A DNA stretch of 14,363 bases from Xanthobacteraceae bacterium (GCA_030040825.1 JASHSY010000351.1:1-14363); one strand, 5' to 3'; positions 1-8,024 are shown, counted from the stretch's first letter. The notes: generated from the sequence alone by a model not told the origin. Numbers and translations are program-made.

Positions 1-2183
1 GCCCAGGCAAGGTAATTGCGGCCGCGTGCAAGCGCCGGTTGCCAGCGCGCGCCGGCGATCGCCGCCAGCCGCTGGACGAAGCGCGACGGTACGGTGGGCG
101 CACCGGCGATCTTGGCGGCGTAAGTGAGGAACACCTCGCGCGCGCCGAGCATTTGCGCGAAGTCGTGGGCGCTTAGACCGACACGCCGCTCCGGTTGATC
201 GAGGCCGAGTTGCTGTCGCATGGGACGGCTGAGCCACGCGTCGGAGCGGCTTTCCGGCGGCCAGGTTCCTTCGACCAAGCCGCCGAGCACGACGCGGTCG
301 CTGTCGGTCAGGCGCGCTTCGACGGTGCCGAGGATGCGTACGCGCGCGCCGGACTGGGGCGGCGGCCTGACCTGGCGGCCGGCGAGCACGGCGGCGAAAA
401 GCTCCGCATAGTCGGACGCATCGACCTCGAGAGTGGGGGCGGCTTCGCTGGTGGCGAGCTCATCGAACGCCTCGGCGAGCCGTGCGCCATCGGCGCCGGC
501 AAAGGCTGCTTCCTCGCCATCCTGCCGCGACAAGGCGGCAACGACGTCGCGGTGGCGCGCTGCGATCTCGCTGAGCCGATGCGATTGGTTGGCGCCGCCC
601 TCAAGCGAGGAAAGCGCGCCGCCAAGCTTGACGACGAGATCGGCTGCCGCCGTAAGCTCGCTTTCGCTGAGCGTGATGCGCGGATCGGACGGATGCAGAT
701 CGGTCGGCTCCTTGTGCCTGAACTTTTCCAGTTCGGCGCGGAAGGTGGCCAGCGCGTGCGCAAGCCCGTCGCTGCCGGGACGCGGCCGTGGTCCGCGCAG
801 GACTGCACGCTCAAGCGCGGCGGCGGCTCGCGCGCTAGGGTCCAGACGCAGCAGCGGATGCTTGAGCAAGGCCAGCAAGGGGACCGGAGCCAGCCGGCCG
901 AGCGCGGTTTCGGCCGCGAGGCGTGCGAAAATCCCGGCCGGAGTTTCGGCGAGCGCGCTGCCGCTTGAATCGTCGGCATCGATGTTCCAGCGCTTGAGCG
1001 CCGCCGATACGCGCCGGCCGAGCGCGCGGTCGGTCGTGACCAGGGCCGCCGTCTTGCCGTCCTGCACGGCTTCGCGCAGCGCAACTGCGATTGCCAGCGA
1101 TTCATCTTCGGCATTGGCCGCTTCGATGACGCTGATGTTTTCCAGCGCCGCATCGGCTTGCGCACCGAATTGCCGATCGGCCGCGAGCTTGGACCATGCT
1201 TGCGACGTTGCGGCCGGGCGCAGCACTTCCGAGATCACGCGCTCGCGGCCGCTCGGCTCGGCCAAATTTTGCACCGCGTCGCGGCCAATACCGATGCGCG
1301 TTAGCAACGCCTGCATGGCGAATTGCGGATGGCCCGGCGCCGGCGCGATCTCCTTGGCCGCATCGCCGCCGATCAGCCGCCAGGATTCTTCGTCGAGATC
1401 GGTATCGAGGCCGGGCAGCACGACCGCGCCGTGCGGCAGGTGCGCGATAGCGGCGATCAATTCGGCGGTGGCCGGGATCGAGCCGGTCGAGCCGGCGGCG
1501 ATGACCGGACCGTCGGTCTTGCGCTTAAGCCGCTCGGCCTCCGCCTTGATCAAGCGGTCACGGCGCTCGGCGGGTTCGATCAGGCCACGCTCCTTGAGCA
1601 TTTGCGGCCAGTACCGGCGTGCGATCTCAAGAAATCTCAGCGTCAGCTGCCAGTAAGGATCGAGAAAGTCGGGGACCAGACCGTCAAGCTTGTCCCACGC
1701 CACGCCGCGCGTGGTCATATCGTCGATCAACTGGGCGAGATCGTCGGCGAGCGCGCAAGCGGCCGCCGGCGTCTGCGCGACCAGTGGAGCGCCGCTGACG
1801 CCGTGCAATTCAGGCGAGGCCGCCCATTTGCCGATCAACTGGGCCAGCATAAGGCGGCGCTCGAGGCCGCCGAGCGCCGGCGGGAGCGACAATGCATCGG
1901 CGGCAATGCCACCCGTGGCCGCTTCGGCAAAGGCGATCTCGTCTTCGTCGATGTCGCCCAGCGCGACGATCCGCGGCAGGATCGCCGCATCGTTGTCCGA
2001 CATGTCCAGGAATGCCTCGCGCATCAGCCGGCAGGCGCGCCGCGTCGGCAGATAAAGCGTGACCGCGGCGAGCGCGAGCGGATCGTCGGCGAGGCGGAAA
2101 CCGAGCCGCCCGCCGGTCAGCGCCTCAATCAGCGTCGGCAGAAACGGCGCCGATGGCGGTATGGTGGAAACGCGAGCGGACAT
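1..2183 (-). CDS. addB: Double-strand break repair protein AddB (partial, C-terminus beyond left edge)
   Basis: AddB is one subunit of the AddAB helicase-nuclease, which resects double-strand DNA ends for RecA-dependent repair. The frame is open from the ATG at 2183 to the window edge: 727 complete codons of a protein usually about 1000-1050 residues long. I translated the N-terminal 330 or so residues and samples near the left edge and found no stop or frameshift. Recognisable stretches are APFLPTLIEALTGG (residues 12-25), VTLYLPTRRACR (about 41-52), LPRIVALGDIDEDEIAFAEA and, from residue 629, DRVVLGGLVEGTWPPESRSD, a strongly conserved AddB block. There is no GxxGxGKT P-loop at the N-terminus, unlike Bacillus AddB. 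The C-terminal nuclease and its iron-sulfur cysteines fall outside the window. The start lies 82 bases after the murU-like gene in the same direction. No clear Shine-Dalgarno sequence precedes the ATG. addA is expected next, beyond the edge. Confidence 0.93.
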   Translation of the reverse strand, partial: MSARVSTIPPSAPFLPTLIEALTGGRLGFRLADDPLALAAVTLYLPTRRACRLMREAFLDMSDNDAAILPRIVALGDIDEDEIAFAEAATGGIAADALSLPPALGGLERRLMLAQLIGKWAASPELHGVSGAPLVAQTPAAACALADDLAQLIDDMTTRGVAWDKLDGLVPDFLDPYWQLTLRFLEIARRYWPQMLKERGLIEPAERRDRLIKAEAERLKRKTDGPVIAAGSTGSIPATAELIAAIAHLPHGAVVLPGLDTDLDEESWRLIGGDAAKEIAPAPGHPQFAMQALLTRIGIGRDAVQNLAEPSGRERVISEVLRPAATSQAWSKLAADRQFGAQADAALENISVIEAANAEDESLAIAVALREAVQDGKTAALVTTDRALGRRVSAALKRWNIDADDSSGSALAETPAGIFARLAAETALGRLAPVPLLALLKHPLLRLDPSARAAAALERAVLRGPRPRPGSDGLAHALATFRAELEKFRHKEPTDLHPSDPRITLSESELTAAADLVVKLGGALSSLEGGANQSHRLSEIAARHRDVVAALSRQDGEEAAFAGADGARLAEAFDELATSEAAPTLEVDASDYAELFAAVLAGRQVRPPPQSGARVRILGTVEARLTDSDRVVLGGLVEGTWPPESRSDAWLSRPMRQQLGLDQPERRVGLSAHDFAQMLGAREVFLTYAAKIAGAPTVPSRFVQRLAAIAGARWQPALARGRNYLAW

Positions 2184-2194
2184 TGCAATATTTC

Positions 2195-2206
2195 GAATCA
2201 CGATTC
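2195..2206. other. Two GANTC methylation sites in a 12-bp near-palindrome upstream of addB
   Basis: GAATC at 2195-2199 and GATTC at 2202-2206 form the arms of a short inverted repeat with a 2-base centre, ending 12 bases before the addB start codon. GANTC is the target of the alphaproteobacterial cell-cycle methylase CcrM. The sites are read directly; any effect on addB expression is inference. Confidence 0.4.
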
Positions 2207-2212
2207 GCCGCC

Positions 2213-2232
2213 ATACCCGCTCGTGCGGGCAT
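2213..2232 (-). repeat. Hairpin / REP-like palindrome between murU-like gene and addB
   Basis: In the leftward transcript, arms at 2225-2232 and 2213-2220 can pair as an 8-bp stem with one G-U pair and a 4-base loop (core CCCGC-ACGA-GCGGG). It sits 33 bases after the murU-like stop and about 30 bases before the addB start. No run of T follows, so it does not look like an intrinsic terminator. It may be a dispersed palindromic element or an mRNA-processing or stability hairpin. I saw no second copy in the window. Confidence 0.4.
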
Positions 2233-2265
2233 CACGGAGAGGGCATGACCGATTTGTGCAGCGTT

Positions 2266-2979
2266 TTACTGCGTGGCGGCGAGCGCCGCTTCCGCGGCCG
2301 CGACCGCCTCCGGCGTGCCCACATGCATCCAAACGCCTTCGAGGCGCAAGCCGAACAGCCGGCTGGCAGCGCCCGCGCGGTCGAACAGGGCCGTCAGCGG
2401 AAAGGCGTCGTCCGGGCTGCCAGCGAACAGCGTAGGCGTGAGGATTGCGGCACCCGCATAAACGAACGGCACTACCTCGCCTTCGGCGCGACGACGCAGG
2501 CGGCCGTCGCCGAGCATGGCGAAGTCGCCACGCCCCGAATAGCCGATCGAGTCGGCGGTCGGCGCCAACAGCAACAGCGCATCCATGGCTTGGGGATCGA
2601 ACGCTTCCGCCAATCGCGCAACGTTCGGTTTGACGCCGTCGAGCCAGACGGTATCGCTGTTGACCAGAAAGAACGGGGCGCCGCCCAGCAGCGGCAGCGC
2701 CTTTTTGATGCCGCCGCCGGTACCCAGCAGCACCGACCGCTCGTCGGAAATAACGATCTGCGGGCGGCGGCGGACGGCAAGATGTTGCTCGATCGCATCG
2801 GCGAGATGATGCACGTTGACCACCGCACGCTCGACGCCGGCATCCGCCAGCCGGTCCAGGCAATAATCGATCAGCGATTTGCCGCCGATTTGCACCAGCG
2901 GTTTGGGTATATGGCCGTTATGGGGCCGCATCCGCGTGCCAAGACCAGCCGCAAGCACGATCGCGCTTTTCGGCATCAT
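2266..2979 (-). CDS. murU: MurU-like nucleotidyltransferase (probable MurNAc-1-phosphate uridylyltransferase)
   Basis: This is a 237-residue NTP-transferase fold protein. Its N-terminus carries the nucleotide-binding signature: AAGLGTRMRP at residues 10-19 and PKPL at 25-28. GTGG follows at 86-89, with the metal-binding Asp109 in LVNSDTVW, and the C-terminus holds the typical MHVGTPEAVAAAEAAL. In Pseudomonas, MurU converts MurNAc-1-phosphate to UDP-MurNAc in the peptidoglycan-recycling shortcut and sits beside the kinase AmgK. Here the gene directly follows an AmgK-type kinase, which is the main reason for the specific call; sequence alone supports only a sugar-1-phosphate nucleotidyltransferase. 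I chose the ATG at 2979 because a purine-rich GGGGGA lies about 4 bases upstream and the signature then sits at the usual distance. ATG at 2976 is equivalent. An in-frame ATG at 3033 would add 18 residues and overlap the preceding gene. Gap to the upstream gene: 43 bases. Confidence 0.8.
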   Translation of the reverse strand: MMPKSAIVLAAGLGTRMRPHNGHIPKPLVQIGGKSLIDYCLDRLADAGVERAVVNVHHLADAIEQHLAVRRRPQIVISDERSVLLGTGGGIKKALPLLGGAPFFLVNSDTVWLDGVKPNVARLAEAFDPQAMDALLLLAPTADSIGYSGRGDFAMLGDGRLRRRAEGEVVPFVYAGAAILTPTLFAGSPDDAFPLTALFDRAGAASRLFGLRLEGVWMHVGTPEAVAAAEAALAATQ

Positions 2980-3022
2980 GACGTCCCCCGCCCGACCCTC
3001 AACATCTGCCGATTCGCCCTTA

Positions 3023-4558
3023 TCATACGGCATCTCGTGGCAGCACGTAGGCGGCGTACCAGTTGGCCAGCGGCTCAAGCGCCGGATGCGCCAGCGACCG
3101 CTGCAAATAGCGCAATAAGCGGGGGACATGACGCAGGTATTGCGGCTTGCCATCGCGCCAGTTGAGCCGCGCAAAAATACCGAGAATCTTGGTCGCGCGC
3201 TGCGCCGCCAGCGTGGCATAGAGCAGCGCGAACGTGGCGGCATCGAAGTGCCGGTCGTCGGCGCGCCGGGCATTGACGTAACGGCCCAGCAGCGTGACTT
3301 CCAGTTCCTCAGGGATATCGACACGCGCATCCTGCAACAGCGAAGCCACGTCGTAAGCCGGCGGCCCGATCAGCGCATCCTGGAAATCGAGCACGCCAAT
3401 GCGGCCGACGCCGTCCCGGTCGGCAAGCCACAACAGGTTGGGCGAATGGTAATCGCGCAGCACCCAGGTTGCCGGCGCCTCGATCGCCGGTTCAAGCGCG
3501 GCGCTCCATAGCGCGATGAATTCCTCGCGCATGAGGTCGGTCGGGGTCGCGTCGCCGGTCAGATACCAATCGAGCAAAAGCTCGGCTTCGATCAAGAATG
3601 CGCCGATGTCGTAATGCGGCAGTCGGTGGACGAGATGCGGCGCCGCCGGCAGCTTGTCGGGCAGTTGTTGCCGATGCAGCGACACTAGGAGATCGACCGC
3701 AGCCTCGTAGCGTGCCTCGATCGGCGCCTGCTGACTGCCCTCGACGATCAAATCGTTGCCGAGATCCTCCATGATGAGGAAACCGCGATCGAGATCGGCA
3801 TGCATGATCGTGGGCGCCGATAGATTGCGATCGCGCAGGCCACCGGCCACCGCGACATAGGGGACGATGTCTTCGGCCAGATGGGCGATAGCGCTGTAGG
3901 GCTTGCCGTCGCGCACCGGTGGGCCATCCGGACGCCGCGGCGCGTTCATCAGGATGGCGGTCTGGCCGCCGAGCTGCAGTCGCTCGAAAATACGCGTCGA
4001 GGCATCGCCAACCATGCGCCAGCGCAGCGCGTCGGCAAATCCGCTCTCTTCGAGGAAAGCGTTCAGCTGGATCATGCGCTCGACCCGCGCGCTGAACGCG
4101 CCATAGCCGACAACCCGCACATTGCGCGCCTGCGGATCGAGTTGCGGCGCCAACGTGAAGGTAATGTCGAGGCGGTCCGGCGGCAGGAAGCCGGCGGCGC
4201 GATCCGGCCACTCCAGCAGCACGAGGGAGCGCTCGGGCAGGTCGTCGAAGCCAAGCTCGGCGAGTTCGGCCGCCCCCGAAAGCCGATAGAGATCGGCATG
4301 CACGAGCGAAAAGCGCGGCAACTCGTAAGTTTGCACGAGCGTGAAGGTGGGGCTTGGTACTTCGACTGCATCGTCGCCAGCGAGATGGCGAATCATCGCG
4401 CGCACGAAAGACGTTTTGCCGGCCCCAAGATCGCCTGACAACGTCACCAGATCGCCGGGCTCAAGCGCGGCGGCGATGGCGATGGCGAAGTGCGCCGTCG
4501 CCTGCTCGTTCGGCAGACTGAGCGAGAAACTGGTGCCGCCCCCGGCCGCTGGAAACAT
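3023..4558 (-). CDS. tsaE: TsaE - AmgK-type sugar kinase fusion protein
   Basis: This 511-residue protein has two parts. The N-terminal part (about 1-160) is TsaE, the ATPase of the complex that makes threonylcarbamoyl-adenosine (t6A) at position 37 of tRNAs. It has the P-loop GDLGAGKT at 42-49, then SPTFTLVQTYE, HADLYRL and LLEWPDRA. The rest (about 175-511) is an aminoglycoside-phosphotransferase-fold kinase. It has IMEDLGND, a catalytic loop with Asp369 and Asn374 in LRDYHSPNLLWL, and the metal-binding Asp391 in LDFQDA. These match AmgK, which phosphorylates MurNAc/GlcNAc at the anomeric carbon in peptidoglycan recycling, and the murU-like neighbour supports that. A stand-alone TsaE is about 150 residues; this fusion is known in alphaproteobacteria. 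The ATG at 4558 lies 7 bases after the upstream stop. Reading from upstream in-frame starts would overlap the DoxX-like gene. Kinase substrate is inferred from motifs and context. Confidence 0.9.
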   Translation of the reverse strand: MFPAAGGGTSFSLSLPNEQATAHFAIAIAAALEPGDLVTLSGDLGAGKTSFVRAMIRHLAGDDAVEVPSPTFTLVQTYELPRFSLVHADLYRLSGAAELAELGFDDLPERSLVLLEWPDRAAGFLPPDRLDITFTLAPQLDPQARNVRVVGYGAFSARVERMIQLNAFLEESGFADALRWRMVGDASTRIFERLQLGGQTAILMNAPRRPDGPPVRDGKPYSAIAHLAEDIVPYVAVAGGLRDRNLSAPTIMHADLDRGFLIMEDLGNDLIVEGSQQAPIEARYEAAVDLLVSLHRQQLPDKLPAAPHLVHRLPHYDIGAFLIEAELLLDWYLTGDATPTDLMREEFIALWSAALEPAIEAPATWVLRDYHSPNLLWLADRDGVGRIGVLDFQDALIGPPAYDVASLLQDARVDIPEELEVTLLGRYVNARRADDRHFDAATFALLYATLAAQRATKILGIFARLNWRDGKPQYLRHVPRLLRYLQRSLAHPALEPLANWYAAYVLPRDAV

Positions 4559-4565
4559 CACGCGC

Positions 4566-4940
4566 TCAGCCGTGCATGGCAACGACGACGCAGCACATCG
4601 CCCAGAACAGGCAATATTCGAAGCCGCCAAGTTGCCAGAGCCATTTGCCGTTACTATGACGCCACACTGCCCAAGCCGCTACAAACAAAAACACGGCTTC
4701 AAGCAACGCGACATAGCGGGTGTAAATCGCCAACACCATCCCGACTGCGCAGACGGCTTCGATTATGCTGCCGGAAAAGACCCACAGCTTGACCGGGTAG
4801 AGCCGAAAATCGTCGTAGATCTTGTAGGTCAATTCAAGATTGCTCACCTTGGCGAAAAAATGCGGCAGCAGGAACAGCCCGCAGATGAGCCGCAGAATAT
4901 TGGCCTCGTCGGTCAAACCGAAATTCTGATGCAGGCTCAT
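4566..4940 (-). CDS. DoxX-like small integral membrane protein
   Basis: This 124-residue, strongly hydrophobic protein has about four predicted membrane segments (roughly residues 13-30, 50-72, 76-92 and 105-122). The opening ANILRLICGLFLLPHFFAKV resembles the first helix of DoxX-family proteins (hydrophobic helix ending in H-x-x-x-K). The C-terminal LGGFEYCLFWAMCCVVVAM matches the last helix of that family. DoxX proteins are poorly understood inner-membrane proteins, some linked to oxidative-stress or thiol pathways, so no specific role can be given. The ATG at 4940 follows the DivL-like stop by 14 bases, and the stop precedes the TsaE fusion by 7 bases, so it is almost certainly translated from the same message. 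Family assignment rests on pattern recognition of hydrophobic helices and is moderate. Confidence 0.7.
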   Translation of the reverse strand: MSLHQNFGLTDEANILRLICGLFLLPHFFAKVSNLELTYKIYDDFRLYPVKLWVFSGSIIEAVCAVGMVLAIYTRYVALLEAVFLFVAAWAVWRHSNGKWLWQLGGFEYCLFWAMCCVVVAMHG

Positions 4941-4954
4941 GTCCGATTATTCTA

Positions 4955-7450
4955 CTAGGCTGCCGACTGTTTGACAGCGGCGCCAAGCGGGAAGCTGACC
5001 GTCACCGTGGTTCCCTCGCCGACCACCGAAGCAATCTCGACGGTGCCGTTGTGCAGTTCGACGAACGAACGCACCAGCGACAACCCGATGCCGGTGCCGC
5101 GATGGTGTACGCCGAGCGAATTGGTCTCGAACCAATCGAAAACTTTTTCCAGCATGTCCTGGGGAATGCCCGGCCCGCGGTCGGTAACGGAAAAGATCAG
5201 TGCATCGCCTCGCCGCGCCGCCGCAAAAGTGACAATGGCGCCTGGCGGGGAGAAGTTCGCCGCATTGGCAAGCAGATTGAACAATATCTGGCGAACGCGC
5301 TGTTCGTCAGCAGTGAAGCCGCCGATGTCAGTAGGCGCCACGATGTCGAGCACCAGACCGGCGTTGACCACGCGATCTTGAATGCCTTCTGCCGCCGCCG
5401 TCATGGTTTTGCGGATATCGACCGGCCCGAGATTGAGGTGCATGCGGCCGGCGTCGATGGTAGCGAGGTCGAGGATGTTGTCGATCAGCGCCAGCAAGGT
5501 GTTGGTGGAGACCGTAATGTAGTCCAGATAGTCGCGCTGTTTCGACTGCAACGGCCCGACGCTCGGGTCGCCGAGCAAATGCACGAAGCCGATGATGTTG
5601 GTCAGCGGCGAGCGTAGCTCGTAGGACACGTGATGGACGAAATCGATCTTGATCCGGTCGGCGTCTTCGAGCGCCTCGTTGCGTTCGCGCAGCGCCCGCT
5701 CGACGTTGACCGAATCGGTCACGTCATGGAACGTCGCCAGGGTAGCGCCGCCCGGCAACGGTACCGTGGTGCAGTCGACGACGCTACCGTCACGCCGCTC
5801 GAGCCGCCCGGCAATGGCTTCGCGGCTGTCGATTGCGGTCACCACCTGGCGTAGCGCCTGCCACGTCGGGTCGTCGCCATGCAGCGGCTGGCAGGCGATC
5901 GAGATGGTCTCGATGTGCGGACGCTCGGCCAGCATTTGCGGCTCCAGCCCCCACATACGGGTGAACGCGGAATTAAACAGACGGATACGGCCATCGCTGG
6001 CGAACACAGCCACGCCCTCGGCAAGATTGTCGAGCGTCTCGCCCTGCACGCGGATCAACTCTTCGAACCGGCGCTCGAGATCGAGCCGCTCGGTTACATC
6101 GTCGAACAGATAAGTCACCCCACCCTCCGGATTGGGGGTGGTGACCACGCGCAAAGTGCGCCCATCGGGGAGATGCCAAGTATGCTCGGTCGCCTCCGGC
6201 GCGCGATAAGCGGCATGTAATTGGGCCTTCCACTGCCGGAAATCCCGCTCCTCGGGAAGCTTGTTGGCCGCCCGTAGTTCTTCGAGCAAGCCTGAATCGG
6301 TCGGCCGGTGTTCGAGTTGAGAATCGGCGAAATTCCACAGCGCCCGATATGCGGCATTGTAGAAGATCAGCTTCTGATCGGCATCGAACATGGCGACACC
6401 GGTCGACAATCGGTCGAGTGTGCGCCGATGCGCGTCGACCAGGCGGGCGAGCGCATTGCGCATGCTCTCGGCTTCGGTCGCGTCAATGCCGAGGCCGGCG
6501 CTGCCCGTTTCGGTTTGGAAGTCGAGCACGTCGAAGCTACGTCGGGCACCGGCGACCACCGCCGGCAGCCGGCCGGAATAGGCGCCACCGGCAATGCGCT
6601 CACGCGCGATATTCTCGCGCGCCCCGCTGTCAAGAAGCTCAAGTCCGCGTTCGACCGCATCGGCGGCATCCCGCGCTTCAACCGCCCGTGCATAAGCCGC
6701 ATTGACGAAGGTGAGCTGGCCGGTCGCGTCGCGCGTCCACACCGGCGCCGACAATCGTTCAATCAGAGCCCGCATCGACGCGACCTCGCGCAACAGCGCC
6801 TCATGCCGCCCGGCGAGATCGAGCAGTTCGCGCTTGACGCCGCTCGCATCCTTGAGGCGAAGCACCGCGCGTCCGGCGATGGCGCGGCCCAAGGCCTCGA
6901 TTGGACGACCGTTGAGCGCCGTAAATGCCATAGAAAATGCGTCGCCGCGCGCCCGCAATGCTTCGACGGCACGTTCCATGGCGGTCGCCCTGCCGGCGTC
7001 GAGCCATGAACCGAAGGCGAGCACGCGATGCGACGCCGCGGCGCCGACAACGGCGGGATTTCCCTCGATGATCGGCTCATCTGAGCCCGCCGGCCAGTCC
7101 ACCATCACCTGCGGTTCAGTCAGCAACAGCGCGTTGGCGCGGTCGAGACCGGCACGCAATGCGGCAATCTCGTCGTGCGAGGACATCTCGAGCCGCTGTA
7201 GCCGCGCCCGCATGCGCATCAGCAGGATCGAGGTGACGACCACGAACAGCAAGAGCCCGACCAGCAGCACGAGCACCGCAAGTTCGTGGTTGTCGATGCG
7301 GCGTGATGCGCCGGCCACCAACTCGTGCAGCGCGAGCCGGGGCGCATCTTCGGCGACCGCCGGGAGCGGCGCGAAAGCGCCAACGGCTAGGATGAATCCG
7401 CCGAACCACGGACGAGCAAAGCGCCCGCTGCTCCGGATCGTGTCCGGCAT
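4955..7450 (-). CDS. divL: DivL-like multi-PAS sensor (pseudo)histidine kinase
   Basis: This is an 831-residue membrane-anchored kinase. A cleavable-looking signal segment spans residues 1-33 (ending AVA-E), followed by one membrane helix (about 57-78) and a short coiled coil. Three PAS-like domains begin near residues 225, 345 and 470 (for example NLAEGVAVFASDGRIRLFN). The dimerisation helix reads DFVHHVSYELRSPLTNIIGF. The residue in the phospho-acceptor place is Tyr610, where ordinary kinases have His in S-H-E-L-R-T-P. The ATP-binding domain looks intact: N-box Asn729, DRGPGIP, and GTGIGLSL near the C-terminus. In Caulobacter, DivL has the same Tyr (Tyr550), binds the response regulator DivK and modulates the CckA-ChpT-CtrA cell-cycle relay. 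The ATG at 7450 has AGAGG eight bases and AGGGG two bases upstream. It is the first gene after a 142-base gap and probably heads the operon through addB. The role is inferred from the DivL family. Confidence 0.85.
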   Translation of the reverse strand: MPDTIRSSGRFARPWFGGFILAVGAFAPLPAVAEDAPRLALHELVAGASRRIDNHELAVLVLLVGLLLFVVVTSILLMRMRARLQRLEMSSHDEIAALRAGLDRANALLLTEPQVMVDWPAGSDEPIIEGNPAVVGAAASHRVLAFGSWLDAGRATAMERAVEALRARGDAFSMAFTALNGRPIEALGRAIAGRAVLRLKDASGVKRELLDLAGRHEALLREVASMRALIERLSAPVWTRDATGQLTFVNAAYARAVEARDAADAVERGLELLDSGARENIARERIAGGAYSGRLPAVVAGARRSFDVLDFQTETGSAGLGIDATEAESMRNALARLVDAHRRTLDRLSTGVAMFDADQKLIFYNAAYRALWNFADSQLEHRPTDSGLLEELRAANKLPEERDFRQWKAQLHAAYRAPEATEHTWHLPDGRTLRVVTTPNPEGGVTYLFDDVTERLDLERRFEELIRVQGETLDNLAEGVAVFASDGRIRLFNSAFTRMWGLEPQMLAERPHIETISIACQPLHGDDPTWQALRQVVTAIDSREAIAGRLERRDGSVVDCTTVPLPGGATLATFHDVTDSVNVERALRERNEALEDADRIKIDFVHHVSYELRSPLTNIIGFVHLLGDPSVGPLQSKQRDYLDYITVSTNTLLALIDNILDLATIDAGRMHLNLGPVDIRKTMTAAAEGIQDRVVNAGLVLDIVAPTDIGGFTADEQRVRQILFNLLANAANFSPPGAIVTFAAARRGDALIFSVTDRGPGIPQDMLEKVFDWFETNSLGVHHRGTGIGLSLVRSFVELHNGTVEIASVVGEGTTVTVSFPLGAAVKQSAA

Positions 7451-7497
7451 GCCCCTTCGCCTCTGCTGGCCTCATCCGCCCGTCGCCAGCGGCTGCA

Positions 7498-7515
7498 TCG
7501 CGGGCGAGCCCGCGA
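7498..7515. promoter_or_regulatory. Perfect 18-bp palindrome upstream of the DivL-like gene
   Basis: TCGCGGGC at 7498-7505 and its exact reverse complement at 7508-7515 are separated by two bases. The palindrome lies 48 bases upstream of the kinase ATG and 77 bases after the Rrf2 stop, inside the only gap over 100 bases in the leftward cluster. No T-run follows in the leftward direction, so it is a weak terminator candidate. It could be an operator or a GC-rich repeat. I found no convincing -35/-10 pair in the 7451-7592 gap and no other feature there. Confidence 0.4.
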
Positions 7516-7592
7516 ATCGACCCGACTTTACCCTCAAGCAGAATCGCGCCGAAAGAGTCCAGATCGTGAACGTAGGCCGTCCCCATCTTCAG

Positions 7593-8024
7593 TCAGCTCT
7601 GTGGCTCGCTGTCGGCACCGTGGCCAAGACTTTCGGCCTTACGGGCCATGTCGGCAAGATTGATCCGGCTCAACGCTGAGCCGAACTCGGCTTCGGCGAC
7701 CGACAAGGCCGGCAGCACCACCCTCTCCATAATTTCGGAGCCAGACCCGTCCGCGAGACCGTCGACCGTACCCGCCGACCGCAGAATATCGTTGGCCGTT
7801 ACCCGCGCCCGATCGCGCGCCAGCTCGTAGCCGCCGCGCGGCCCACGAATACCTTTGAGGATACCGTCGCGCACCAACGATTGCAGCACGCTCTCCAGGT
7901 GACGCGGCGGTAGACCATGGCGCATCGCTAACGTCTTGGCCGAAACCGGCCGTCCTTCGGCTTGCATCGCCACGTCGATAACTGCGGCAATAGCCAGAAG
8001 CGCTTTGCGCGGAAGCAAAGACAT
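7593..8024 (-). CDS. Rrf2-family winged-helix transcriptional regulator (no Fe-S cysteines)
   Basis: This 143-residue protein has the Rrf2 winged-helix fold: a first helix LLPRKALLAIAAVIDVAMQ, then VSAKTLAMRHGLPPRHLESVLQ (helix-turn-helix), and the wing GILKGIRGPRGGYELARD, which is nearly diagnostic for Rrf2/IscR proteins. Rrf2 members such as IscR and NsrR carry three cysteines for an iron-sulfur cluster in the C-terminal half; here the whole protein from the chosen start contains none. A cluster-based sensing mode is therefore excluded, and ligand and targets are unknown. I chose ATG 8024 because the fold begins right there; in-frame upstream starts run into dut. No good Shine-Dalgarno sequence precedes it. 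It lies between dut (67-base gap) and the DivL-like gene (142-base gap), so it may regulate one of them or itself, which is inference. Confidence 0.87.
   Translation of the reverse strand: MSLLPRKALLAIAAVIDVAMQAEGRPVSAKTLAMRHGLPPRHLESVLQSLVRDGILKGIRGPRGGYELARDRARVTANDILRSAGTVDGLADGSGSEIMERVVLPALSVAEAEFGSALSRINLADMARKAESLGHGADSEPQS

Noticed and set aside
195..2435. Long rightward open frames (195-968, 433-1656, 1323-2435) opposite addB
   Set aside because: Low-complexity Arg/Ala/Ser-rich translations typical of antisense frames in GC-rich DNA; the leftward frame gives continuous AddB.
2059..3165. 368-codon rightward open frame opposite the murU-like gene
   Set aside because: No family character (Arg/Gln/His-rich), and it is fully covered by well-supported leftward genes.
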